Assembly (NCBI RefSeq): GCF_018260405.1
Contig: NZ_JAGLBG010000024.1
Span: 1 to 30,528 of the forward strand
Direction: 5' to 3'
Source of the DNA: Deinococcus sp.
GTDB lineage: Bacteria; Deinococcota; Deinococci; Deinococcales; Deinococcaceae
DNA length: 30,528 nucleotides
This document shows, piece by piece, positions 8,060-16,798 of the stretch. How positions within the stretch are numbered: the stretch's first letter is position 1; each line of letters begins with the position of its first letter. The notes under the pieces are model-generated. The model had not been told where the DNA came from. It saw only the letters and a list, made by a program, of their open reading frames with translations, and did not search any database. The translations under genes and the position numbers were made by a program.

Positions 8060-10597
8060 ATGGACTGCCCCATCTGCGGTGCGAAGGTGCCCGGTGGGGC
8101 ACTGGCTTGCCCGGTCTGCGGAACCCCGCTCAATATGCAAACCCTGCCCATCGGCACGCTCCTGCACGGCAAATACCGTATAGACAAGGTGCTGGGCCAG
8201 GGCGGTTTTGGTATTACTTACGCCGCCACGCAAACCCAACTGGGCTTTAAAGTCGCTGTCAAGGAAATGTTTCCGGGCGGCACCCTGCGCCAGGGCCAGA
8301 CGGTTCACCCGCCCACGGGCCTCAGCGCCCAGAACTGGCAGCAGGCCAAAGCGGATTTTACCGCCGAGGCCAAGGTGCTGGCCCGCTTTAGTCACCCCGA
8401 CATCGTGCGGGTACTGGACCTTTTCGAGGAAGGCGGCACGGCCTATATGGTCATGGAGCTGCTCCAGGGCGAGTCTTTGCAGTCGCGCATCGACCGTCTG
8501 GGAGCGTTGCCGCCCGCCGAGGTTCAGCAGATCGCCGTGCGCGTGACCGAGGCCCTCAAGGAAGTTCACGCCGCCAGCCTGCTGCACCGCGACATCAAGC
8601 CCGACAACATTCTGCTGGAAGCGTCGGGGCGCATCGTACTGATCGACTTCGGCTCGGCGCGGGACTATCACAGCGGCCAGACGGTGCGGCATACCCGGCT
8701 GGTCACGCCCGGTTACGCGCCGCTGGAACAGTACGGCAACTCGGCCAAATTCGGCCCCTACACCGATATTTATGCGCTAGGGGCCACCCTGCACCACGCG
8801 CTGACCGGCCAGATGCCGCCCGCCGCCACCGACCTGATGAACGGCACGCCGATGCCCGCTCTGCCCGCCACGACCCTGCCGGGCCTGCGGGCCGCCATTA
8901 CCCAGGCGATGGCGGTGCGCGTCAGTGACCGCCCACAGGACGCCGATGCCATGTTGCGGCTGCTGCGGGCCGTTCCAGGCACGGCCACCCCAACTGCTCC
9001 CCTGCCGCCGCAGCCCGCCGCCCGGCCCATGCCCCGGCCTGCGCCGACGCCTCAGCCGGTGCCAGCCCCTCAGCCAACAGCGCCGCCACAATCGGCACCA
9101 GGGTCACGGGGAACAGCTGCTCGCCCGGTACAAAACCGCCGCCAGGGCTGCCTTCCAGTCTGGCCGCTGCTGGTCGTGGCGGCACTGTTCGGTTTTCAGT
9201 TCCTCAAGCAGGCCGGTCACACCGCTACACCACCCGCTGAGCAGAGCGCCACCGACGCGGACAACCCGGATACGAGCACCCCCGATACAAGCAGCCCCGA
9301 GTCTGCCACCCCGCCAGCAGACTCGGCCAGCACGTCCACGCCGGAGATTCCAGCCGCTCCTGGCGGTACAGCGCCGACGACTGTCCCCGCGCCCACACCC
9401 GCGCCGGTGCCCCAACCCACCGTTTCCTTTGCGGTTACGGCCCCAGGCCAGAATGCTGAAGTGCCCAGCGGCCCCTTGACCCTGAGAGGCGACGGGCAGC
9501 CGGGCGACGAACTCCAGGTGTTTCAGGACGGAGCCGTGCTCGGCAGCGTAAAGGTTCCGGACGATGGGCACTGGGCGTTCAAGGTCACCGACCCGGCGGC
9601 GGGCGACCACCAGTACATCTTCAACGCGCCGGACGGCACCGAACTCGGCCATCTGAGCCTGACTGTTCTGGCCCCCGCCGCGCCCGACCCGGCCCCTACC
9701 GCCACGACTTCGACCGACACGACTGCGACCGACACGACTTTGACAGACACTGGCCCCACCGACACGGAAGTCCAGAACTTTGTCGAACAGTACCTGAGCG
9801 CCGAAATGCAGACCGACCCGGCGGCCTCTATGCAGATGTACGCCGACCAAGTGGACTATCTCGACCGGGGAACCCAGCCCAAAGCGGTGATCGAGCAGGA
9901 CAAGCGGGCCTTCTTCAGGCGCTGGCCGACCCACCGCTACAGCCTGGATTCTGTGCCGCAAACCATCAGCAGCAGCGGCAACACGCGCGAAGTCCGGTTC
10001 GACTACACCTACGAACTGACAAGGCCAACCAAAAAGCTGAGCGGCAAGGCGTACTCGGTGCTGAAGCTGGTCAAGATCGGTGGGCAGCTTTACATCACCT
10101 CCGAACAGGGCAAACTTTACCCGGAGCAGCAGACCAGCGTAACGGTGCCTGCGGAACAAGACCCGCAAGCCTCAGCGGCAGCGGCAACCAGTGCTCCTAC
10201 CTTTTCCAAGTGGTACTTCACCACCTGCCAGGACGTGCAAACCGGAGACGTGAACGCCGCCCTGCAACTGGGCCGCCTTCAGCAGTGCCAGCTGAATATC
10301 GAGACCGTGCCCAACGGGGCCAAACCGGTCAGCGCGACCTTTACCTACGAACTGGAGTATCAGGAGGGCGGCGCGACACAGAAATTTGCCATCGATGCCC
10401 CCGACCAGTGGCCCTCGACAGGCGAACCGGTCACGACGTTCCGGGAACAGGGCGACAGCCTGATTTTTACGCTCCCGCTGACGGTGAAAGACCGCCCAGA
10501 CCGCCGCTACACCAGTATCAATGCCACCGGCGAGCTTACTTTCGACAATGGCAGCCGCAAAAAAGTGTATGAGAAGCTGCCCATTCAGCAGCCCTGA
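8060..10597 (+). CDS. Zinc-ribbon Ser/Thr kinase with exported Ig-like and NTF2-like sensor
   Basis: An 845-residue single-pass kinase. The zinc ribbon uses Cys3, Cys6, Cys17 and Cys20. The kinase domain covers about 36-305: GQGGFGIT, Lys68, HRDIKPDN (176-183), DFG (196-198) and TPGYAPLEQY. A Pro-rich linker leads to one membrane helix (about 366-382). Outside the membrane lie a Ser/Thr/Pro/Asp stalk, an Ig-like domain (about 453-540, SFAVTAPGQNAEV to LTVLAP), a second TD-rich stalk, then an NTF2-like domain (about 568-690, VEQYLSAEM, FRRWPTHRYSLDSV) and a C-terminal domain with two cysteines (YFTTCQDVQ, LQQCQLN) that I do not recognise. I start at the ATG at 8060, because upstream codons read through the IS remnant and the ribbon begins there. 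All catalytic residues are present. It is probably a receptor kinase for an envelope or periplasmic cue. Confidence 0.92.
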   Translation: MDCPICGAKVPGGALACPVCGTPLNMQTLPIGTLLHGKYRIDKVLGQGGFGITYAATQTQLGFKVAVKEMFPGGTLRQGQTVHPPTGLSAQNWQQAKADFTAEAKVLARFSHPDIVRVLDLFEEGGTAYMVMELLQGESLQSRIDRLGALPPAEVQQIAVRVTEALKEVHAASLLHRDIKPDNILLEASGRIVLIDFGSARDYHSGQTVRHTRLVTPGYAPLEQYGNSAKFGPYTDIYALGATLHHALTGQMPPAATDLMNGTPMPALPATTLPGLRAAITQAMAVRVSDRPQDADAMLRLLRAVPGTATPTAPLPPQPAARPMPRPAPTPQPVPAPQPTAPPQSAPGSRGTAARPVQNRRQGCLPVWPLLVVAALFGFQFLKQAGHTATPPAEQSATDADNPDTSTPDTSSPESATPPADSASTSTPEIPAAPGGTAPTTVPAPTPAPVPQPTVSFAVTAPGQNAEVPSGPLTLRGDGQPGDELQVFQDGAVLGSVKVPDDGHWAFKVTDPAAGDHQYIFNAPDGTELGHLSLTVLAPAAPDPAPTATTSTDTTATDTTLTDTGPTDTEVQNFVEQYLSAEMQTDPAASMQMYADQVDYLDRGTQPKAVIEQDKRAFFRRWPTHRYSLDSVPQTISSSGNTREVRFDYTYELTRPTKKLSGKAYSVLKLVKIGGQLYITSEQGKLYPEQQTSVTVPAEQDPQASAAAATSAPTFSKWYFTTCQDVQTGDVNAALQLGRLQQCQLNIETVPNGAKPVSATFTYELEYQEGGATQKFAIDAPDQWPSTGEPVTTFREQGDSLIFTLPLTVKDRPDRRYTSINATGELTFDNGSRKKVYEKLPIQQP

Positions 10598-10612
10598 GGC
10601 TGAGGAGAACGC

Positions 10613-11824
10613 ATGAACCCAACCCTACTGACCACCCTGCTCGGCGCACTCGGCGGCTTTTTGGGCTTCGTGCTTTCGGAGATGTTGAGAGGCGGCGGCG
10701 GCCCACAGGAAACGGGCCTGAGCGTGCTGTGGTTTACCGCGCAGTGGACCGCCGTGCTGATGCTGCCGCTGACCCTGGTGCTGGCCGCCGCCGACAATGT
10801 GCTGGGCCTGCGCGGGAAGTGGTGGCGCGGACTGGCGCGAATTTTTATTCCCGCGCTGCTGCTCGGACTGGTCTCCGGAGCCTTTGCCCAGGCATTTTAC
10901 AGCCTGGGACTGGCGCTGGGCGCTCCTCCCCGGTTGACGCGGGCCACCGGCTGGGCGCTGATGGGCGCGGGCGTCGGGCTGGTGCTGGGGCTGCTGGACC
11001 GTTCGTGGGCCAACGCCTGGCGCGGGATGCTGGGCGGCGCGGTGGGCGGCTTTTTCGGGGGGCTGGTGTTCGACAGTTTCACGGGGCTGAGCCTGGACGA
11101 AAACGATAGCGGCGTGCTGGCGCGGCTGGTCGGCCTGACCATTCTGGGGGCAGCCATAGGCTTTATGCTGCGGCTCAGTCAGGAACTGTTCAAAACAGGC
11201 TGGCTCATGGGCACCACCACCGGGAAATACGAGGGCAAGCAGTACATTCTGAACAAGCCCGCCGTGAGCATTGGCCGCAGCGACGGCAACGACATCAGTC
11301 TGTACCACGACCAGACGGTGCCCATGCAGGCCGGAACGCTGCGCCGGATAGCAGGCAGCGGTCAAGCGTGGCACTGGCAGAGCAGCGGAGAAACCGGGGG
11401 CGTGCTGATCAATGGCCGTCTGGTCCAGCAAGCCCAGCTGCGTCACGGCGACCGCCTGCGTCTGGGCAGCACCGAACTGCTGTTTCAGGAAAAGGGCAAG
11501 GCGGCTCCGGACACCCCGTTTACGCAGGCGCTGACCCTGCACAGCAACGAGCAGGCAACGCAGTTACCCACGCCGTTCAAGCACCTGACGCTGGGCACGG
11601 CGGGCGACGTGAGGCTGGCAGGAGCGGATATTCTGCCGCGCCACGCCGAAATTGAGGTCAAGAACGGGGCATTGATGCTCCATGCGCTGGCCCCGCTGCG
11701 CCTCAACGACCAGCCAGTCGCCGCCGGAACACGGGTGCCGCTGCGCCCCGGCGACCTGCTGACGCTGGGGCAGACCGACTTTGCCCTGCTGCGGGCCGAG
11801 TTGGAAAGCGTTGGGTCGGTCTAG
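10613..11824 (+). CDS. Membrane protein with FHA domain and degenerate second FHA
   Basis: A 403-residue protein. The first 200 residues are six or so hydrophobic helices rich in glycine. They are followed by a cytoplasmic FHA domain (about 208-300: YILNKPAVSIGRSDGNDISL, GVLINGRLV, HGDRLRLGSTELLF). A second FHA-like fold (about 312-398) contains DVRLAGADILPRHAEIEV and LRPGDLLTLGQTDFALL, but its first strand lacks the usual GR of the phosphothreonine pocket. A ribosome binding site, gaggag, precedes the ATG, which lies 15 nt after the kinase stop, so the pair is an operon. It could recruit phosphorylated partners to the membrane. Its stop codon overlaps the convergent gene's stop on a CTAG palindrome (11821-11824). 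Confidence 0.88.
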   Translation: MNPTLLTTLLGALGGFLGFVLSEMLRGGGGPQETGLSVLWFTAQWTAVLMLPLTLVLAAADNVLGLRGKWWRGLARIFIPALLLGLVSGAFAQAFYSLGLALGAPPRLTRATGWALMGAGVGLVLGLLDRSWANAWRGMLGGAVGGFFGGLVFDSFTGLSLDENDSGVLARLVGLTILGAAIGFMLRLSQELFKTGWLMGTTTGKYEGKQYILNKPAVSIGRSDGNDISLYHDQTVPMQAGTLRRIAGSGQAWHWQSSGETGGVLINGRLVQQAQLRHGDRLRLGSTELLFQEKGKAAPDTPFTQALTLHSNEQATQLPTPFKHLTLGTAGDVRLAGADILPRHAEIEVKNGALMLHALAPLRLNDQPVAAGTRVPLRPGDLLTLGQTDFALLRAELESVGSV

Positions 11825-13770
11825 GCCCGCTCTGGTCGCCGTGGTTGCGGCATGTCTGGCTCTGGCGGGTATGGCGCCGCTGCCAGGGCGACCAGTGACC
11901 CGTGGCGAATCAGCAGCAGGTCGAGGTCGCCTAGCGGCACCACCAGCAGGTCTTCGAGCAGGGCGTTCGGCAGACCGGGAATCAGCAGAATCAGGTCACG
12001 TTTGTAGTCCCAGCGCAGGGTAATCGTGCGCCCCCGCACGCCGAGGGTCAGCGGTTCGTCGCCCAGTTCAAAACTCTGGAACTGACCGTTGGGCCGCAAC
12101 AGTCTGGAACCGGCGCTCAGGCCCGGCAGGTCCCTGACCGGCGCAGGCGACATCACCGCCTCTGGCAGGTCTAGAACCCGCATCAGGGCGTCGTTCAGAG
12201 CCTCTGCCCGCGCCTGTGGCAAGCCCAGTGCCTCGGCGCAGCGTTCCAGCGATTCACTGGCGGCCTGCGGGGTGGTCTGGGCAATCCGCTCGCGCAGCGT
12301 ATGCAGGCCCTGACGCGCAAATTTCTGTAGGTCGTCGGGCGCCGCCTGACTGAAACGCTCGGCACTTTCGGGGGCCAACGCCGCCAAATTCAGGGCGCTG
12401 CCGCGCAAGTCCTGCGCGGCGGCCCGCGCCAGCCGCAAATTGCCATACGCACTGGCCGGATCAAGCAGCAGCCGCAGCGCCCTGGCCTGGGTCGCCAGCG
12501 GCCCCAGCACGGCGGCGGACTGGCTGGGCCTGCTCAGCAGGACATAATGCCCGTCATAAAAGACCTCGGCGGTATAAGGCCCTTCGGTTACGGTGGCAAA
12601 GCGCTCGGTCGGCGGCAAACCGGGCCGCAGGGTCAGCACCTGCCTACCGACTTGCAACTGCCAGTCGCCTGTACCGACCCGCCGCCAGCGCACCAGCCAG
12701 CTATACCACCGCAGTTGCTGGGGCTGGGTGCGTAAGTCCAGCAGCAGCTGCGGCACACTAACTTCTGCCAGGGTGTCGGTTTGCCCCTTCAGCAAGGGGT
12801 CGGCTACAAACAGCGGCGTGCCAGGCACGGGCAGCGGCAGGCTCACAAACAGCTGCTCGATCAGGCGGCGCAGTTGAATAGCCGCCTCACGCAGCACCGG
12901 ACGTTCGTGCGGCTCGGGGGCCTGGGGACGCTGGGCCAGCAGCGCCGCCCGCAATTGCTCACGGGCGTGGGCGGTCGGTTCGCGCTGCGCCGCCGAGAGC
13001 TGATCACGCAGCGCCGCCTCATGGCCCGCGCTGGGAAAAGGATTGTGCTGAATTTCCGTCAGGGAACGCAGCGCCTGTTGGCGTCCCTGTTCGGTCAGCA
13101 GCAGGTCACAGAAACTGCTGGTGATGTTCGCCACCACTTGCTTATCGCCCAGCGACACCAGCGGGTCGTTGGCGACCGGCACCGCAAAGCGCTCGGTCAC
13201 GCCGCGCAGGGCTCGCTCGGTATTTTCGCTCAGGGCGTACAGCACGCGCAAGGTGGGGCGCTGCGGCTCATAGCGCAGGTCACGGGTCATGCGGCCCAGC
13301 CGCTGGCGCACCGCCTGATTCCAGGCCAGCACATGCAGCTGATAATCGGCGGCGTTGCGTTCCCCGGCCTGGGCCAGCGCTTCCCGGTCGGGCTTCCCAG
13401 CAATGCTGGCCTGCACCTGCACGCTAACCGCCTGAACCGCCTGGGCCGTAACCTCGTGTGTCGCAGCCTGATGTGTCGCCACCTCTGGGCCAGCTTCTAT
13501 GGCCGCTGGCAGCCCGGCCTGTTTTTCCCACGCCGAGGCTTCTGGGGCCACTGCCGCAGCCTCCTGCGACCCGCTCTGGGCCTTGCGCCACTGCCGGAAC
13601 TGACGGTCGGTCTGAATCAGGCGGCGCAACAGGGGCGTATTGAGGTCGGCTCCCAGCAACTCGGTTCGCAGCTCGGTCAGCGCGTGCCGCCCGCCACGCG
13701 GCATCCGGCCTGCAATCACATCGGCGACCTTGTATTCGTACAGTTCCACCAGCTCGGCCCAGTGATTCAC
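11821..13770 (-). CDS. Unrecognised 649-residue protein linked to the kinase cluster
   Basis: I do not recognise a family. The protein starts with a GTG (MNHWAELVELYEYKVADVIAG) and has no signal peptide or clear membrane helix. Residues about 1-75 are helical and basic; 75-125 are Ala/Gln/Thr-rich and likely disordered; about 140-330 are helical and Arg/Gln-rich; 330-450 look like beta structure with aromatic residues (RWYSWLVRWRRVG, TAEVFYDGHYVLL); 450-560 are helical again. The last 90 residues form beta strands (LTLGVRGRTITLRWDYKRDLILLIPG, VVPLGDLDLLLIRHGS). The gene reads toward the membrane FHA gene and shares its stop bases, and it is divergent from the third kinase with a 150-bp gap, so both ends touch signalling genes. 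It may be a kinase substrate or scaffold; this is inference from position only. Confidence 0.8.
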   Translation of the reverse strand: MNHWAELVELYEYKVADVIAGRMPRGGRHALTELRTELLGADLNTPLLRRLIQTDRQFRQWRKAQSGSQEAAAVAPEASAWEKQAGLPAAIEAGPEVATHQAATHEVTAQAVQAVSVQVQASIAGKPDREALAQAGERNAADYQLHVLAWNQAVRQRLGRMTRDLRYEPQRPTLRVLYALSENTERALRGVTERFAVPVANDPLVSLGDKQVVANITSSFCDLLLTEQGRQQALRSLTEIQHNPFPSAGHEAALRDQLSAAQREPTAHAREQLRAALLAQRPQAPEPHERPVLREAAIQLRRLIEQLFVSLPLPVPGTPLFVADPLLKGQTDTLAEVSVPQLLLDLRTQPQQLRWYSWLVRWRRVGTGDWQLQVGRQVLTLRPGLPPTERFATVTEGPYTAEVFYDGHYVLLSRPSQSAAVLGPLATQARALRLLLDPASAYGNLRLARAAAQDLRGSALNLAALAPESAERFSQAAPDDLQKFARQGLHTLRERIAQTTPQAASESLERCAEALGLPQARAEALNDALMRVLDLPEAVMSPAPVRDLPGLSAGSRLLRPNGQFQSFELGDEPLTLGVRGRTITLRWDYKRDLILLIPGLPNALLEDLLVVPLGDLDLLLIRHGSLVALAAAPYPPEPDMPQPRRPERA

Positions 13771-13911
13771 AGTAGCCCTATGCTCTCACATTCTTTCCAG
13801 AGGTGTGCGGCACTTGCCCAGCGGCCCAGACCCAGTCACTCAGGCCCGGCAAAGTCGGGGGGGGTGCCCGGCGAGTTCAGGTGGTGTAAGCGGCTTGCAA
13901 GACGGGGCCGC

Positions 13912-13917
13912 TACACT
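13912..13917 (+). promoter_or_regulatory. Leaderless-type -10 box for third kinase
   Basis: TACACT lies 8 nt before the ATG at 13926. The long frame of the kinase has no start codon here; the ATG lies one frame away, which is the basis of the frameshift interpretation. No Shine-Dalgarno sequence is seen. Confidence 0.5.
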
Positions 13918-13925
13918 ACGTGAGC

Positions 13926-16246
13926 ATGTCGGCCAGCCTCTTTCCCCCCCATCTGCTACGGCACGCGCTTCAGCCGCTCCAGTCGCTGCGCCGCGCTCGG
14001 GTCTGTCTACACCGGGTTTGGCTACACCGGGTCTGCCTACACCAGAGTGGCACTCCTGTTTCTGTTTGTTCTGCGTCGGCCAGCTGGGCAGTTCACAGCC
14101 CGGTGGCCAGGCCCAGAACCGGTGGTTCAACTTGAACGCCTTTCTGATGCTGGCGCTGTTTGTCGTGGCCCTGCTGCTGCTGATCCGTATTCCCGAGCGG
14201 CCCCTGAGTGCGCTGCTGACCATACTGACGCTGAGTCTGTGCGCCCTGTTGATCGCCGTGAATATGGCCGCGGGCGGGGGTGGGCACGGGGCGCTGGCCC
14301 AGCTGTCACGCATGCAGGGCTACCTCGTGGCTTTTGCCGCGCTGCTGGGAACAGCCCTATTTAGCCTGGGAACGGCGAACCTTCCCCAGATGCGGCCCCT
14401 TAAACCCCTGCGGCCCGCGCCTGGCAGCCAGTCCACGCGGGCGCAGCGCACGGCGCGCTCCGGCTCCACGGCCTCCATGACGCGCACGCCGACCATCATT
14501 AACAGCGGCACGGCCACCGACCTGAGTTTTCAGGATTACGATGTGCTTGACAGAATCGGTATCGGCGGGATGGGCAGTGTGTACCGCGCCAAACGCAAGC
14601 AAGACGGGCGCATCGTGGCGCTCAAGGTGCCGCAGGAGAAATACCTGGCCGACGCCAAATTCGTCAAACGCTTTTACCGCGAAGCCGAGGTGCTTAAGCG
14701 CTTTAGCCATCCCAATATCGTCAAGGTCTACGACTACCGTATGCAGGCCCCAGAACACTACATCGCCATGGAATTTATCGATGGACAGAGTCTGGAAACA
14801 ATGCTGGAAGAAAACCAGCTGACCTTTGAACAGAGTGTGCAGATGCTGCGGGCCATGGCCGACGCGCTGCGGCACATCCATATGCAGAATGTCATTCACC
14901 GCGACATTAAGCCCGCCAACGTCATGGTGGTGCGCCATGCCTTCGGCCAGAACGGTCAACTGCGCGAGGGCGGCATCAAGCTGATGGACTTCGGCATCGC
15001 GGTGGGCAAGGTCCTGACCCGCCTGACTATGACTGGGGCACGGGTCGGCACGCCGATCTACATGGCCCCCGAACAGGCCAAGGGCAACCGGGTCGACGCC
15101 CGCAGCGACGTGTATTCACTGGGGCTGCTGGCCTACGAGATGATCACCGGGCAGACTGCTTTTAAGGGCAGCTACGAAGCGGTGGTGCACCAGCAGGTGT
15201 TCGAGTCGCCTAAGCCGCCCAAACAGGTACGCATGGAAGTGCCGGGCAAGCTAAGCGACCTGATTCTGAACATGATCGAAAAAGACCCTGCCCAGCGCCC
15301 AGCGCTGGATGACGTGATCGCCCGCATCGACGCTGGAGTGCTGGAAGACGAGGTGTTTAGCGATCCAGTGGCGCTGGCCCTGGGTATTCAGGAACGGCGC
15401 GGGGCGCTGCGCCTGCTGGACCTTCAGGGCAAGCTGCGGATCAGTCTGCGCGACCTGTCGAGCGCCGAGGGCGGGCTGGCCAATCCGCCGAGTGCGCTAA
15501 CCGGAGACGCGCAGGGCAACCTGTATTTCAGCACGCTCGAATACCGCCAGGGCAAGGGCGGCGCCCTGATTCGCAAGCTTGACCCCGACGGGCATGAGGT
15601 GCTGTCCTTCGGGACTTACGGCCTGGGCGAAGGCGAACTGCTTCAGCCCGTTTCACTGGCGGCTTCGGGCGGGTGCGTGTATGTCCTCGATGCCGAAGTG
15701 CAGGCCATCAGCGTCTATAGCGAGCAGGGAGAGTTTATGCGGCGCTTTGGGGGCCGGGGTCAGGGGCTGGGCCGCTTCGAGAAACCGACGACCATCGCGG
15801 CGGCCCCCAGCGGAGAACTGTACGTGCTGGACAGCGGCAACAACGAAGTGCAGCGCTTTACGCCGCAGGGCGAGTACATCAGCCGCTACGCCTTCCGGCT
15901 GGACCGCACCAGCGAAAGCCTGCGCCCCCTCGACGGCCTGACGGTAGACGAACACGGCGGGGTGTATATCGTGGATACCGTGGCCCGCAAGGTCCGCAAG
16001 ATTGAGGCTGACGGCACCGCTGGTGGCACGTTCGCCATCGAAACGCTGGTGGGCGAACCCAGTGACGCGCCGTGGCTGCTTCAGGTCAACGCGCAGGGAC
16101 ACGTCTACGCCGTGAAACAGGGCGGACAGGTGCTGCGGACCTTTTCCAGCGTGGGCGACCTGCTCAGCTCGACCGACATGTACGCCCCCGTAATGGCTAT
16201 GGCCCTGTTGCGGCGGCCCGCTGTGGCCCGCGCAGCGCAGCAATGA
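13926..16246 (+). CDS. Membrane-anchored Ser/Thr kinase with C-terminal NHL-type propeller (5' frameshift suspected)
   Basis: The protein begins with an Ala/Pro-rich stretch and a small Cys motif (HSCFCLFC), then three membrane helices (about 14132-14370), a linker and a Hanks kinase: IGIGGMGSVYRA (about 14553), VALKV, HRDIKPAN (14897 onward), DFGIA (14987) and GTPIYMAPEQAKG. From about 15400 to 16200, NHL-like repeats form a propeller (GNLYFST, LRKLDPDG-like, FGGRGQGLGRFEKPTTIA, GELYVLDSGNNEVQRF). No helix separates kinase and propeller, so both are cytoplasmic. The reading frame also stays open upstream to a GTG at 13805, but no good start lies there. ATG 13926 plus one extra C in the C7 tract at 13944-13950 would give a continuous protein of about 773 residues. 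It ends in an ATGA overlap with the glutaredoxin-like gene. Confidence 0.85.
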
Positions 16247-16497
16247 CTGTACCCAGACTGACCCTCTACTCGCGCTCAGGCTGCCACCTGTGCGAACTGG
16301 CCGAGCAGGCGCTGCATCACCTGCAATTCGACTTCGAACGCCGGGAGGTCGCGGAGCAGCCCGCCTGGGAAGCTCAGTATGGGCAGGATGTGCCGGTGCT
16401 GACCCTGAACGATCAGGTACTGCTCAAGGGGGTCATCAACCGCAGCCGACTGGGGCTGCTGAAGCTCCGTCTGCTGCGCGAGAGCCGGTGCCTGTGA
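16243..16497 (+). CDS. Glutaredoxin-like thioredoxin-fold protein
   Basis: An 84-residue protein with a beta strand and then the redox motif CHLC (SRSGCHLCELAEQAL, residues about 12-26), a second half with DVPVLTLNDQVLLKGVINRSRL, and a cis-Pro in VPVL. This is the small glutaredoxin-like (DUF836-type) family. Members reduce or exchange disulfides, but the specific partner is unknown. Its ATG overlaps the kinase stop (ATGA, 16243-16246), so it is translationally coupled to the third kinase. The link suggests that redox state may feed into the kinase, but this is not shown. Confidence 0.85.
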   Translation: MTVPRLTLYSRSGCHLCELAEQALHHLQFDFERREVAEQPAWEAQYGQDVPVLTLNDQVLLKGVINRSRLGLLKLRLLRESRCL

Positions 16498-16548
16498 CAG
16501 CAGACTGCTGACAGACACGAAAGCCTCTAGGTACGGCCAAGTGACCGT

Positions 16549-16581
16549 GTAGGGATGACCCAAACACCAGGCTATCCCTAC
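16549..16581. repeat. Short hairpin with inverted loop relative to 1141-1172
   Basis: The arms are gtaggga (16549-16555) and tccctac (16575-16581). The 17-nt loop reads as the reverse complement of the loop in the copy at 1141-1172, while the flanking arms and the next segment keep the same orientation. Confidence 0.7.
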
Positions 16582-16610
16582 CCTCGCACTTGGCCTACCC
16601 TCACACTGGG

Positions 16611-16766
16611 CCGCACTTTTTCCCATACTCGCTCTGCGGCGTAGCTCTACGAGTCCGCTCGATTTGTCTTTACGTAAACTTGGTTGTCCCTAGTACGGAC
16701 CCGGGTTGGATAGGTTGCAAAACCGTTCAACCCGGGCCGACTCGTAGAGCTGCGCCGCAGAGTGAG
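16611..16766. repeat. MITE-like element with 28-bp inverted repeats
   Basis: The left arm, 16628-16655, and the right arm, 16739-16766, are inverted repeats with two mismatches over 28 bases, around a core that has its own perfect stem (16700-16707 cccgggtt with 16729-16736 aacccggg) and a smaller inner stem. The left half plus flank, 16611-16692, recurs at 1185-1266. There is no transposase and no clear target-site duplication. The gap between the glutaredoxin-like and tatA genes (16498-16798) holds only this and the hairpin at 16549. The core gactcgtagagctg of the right arm also starts the repeat at 25049. Confidence 0.7.
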
Positions 16767-16798
16767 CAGGAGAGAACCGGGTTCAGGGCGTGAAGTTG

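Noticed and set aside
11821..13923. Long plus-strand open frames opposite the 649-residue gene
   Set aside because: Their translations are low in complexity and lack any start signal; they mirror the GC-rich codon positions of the minus-strand gene.
16590..16793. Open frame of 67 codons in the gap before tatA
   Set aside because: It lies over the MITE-like repeat and encodes no family-like sequence.
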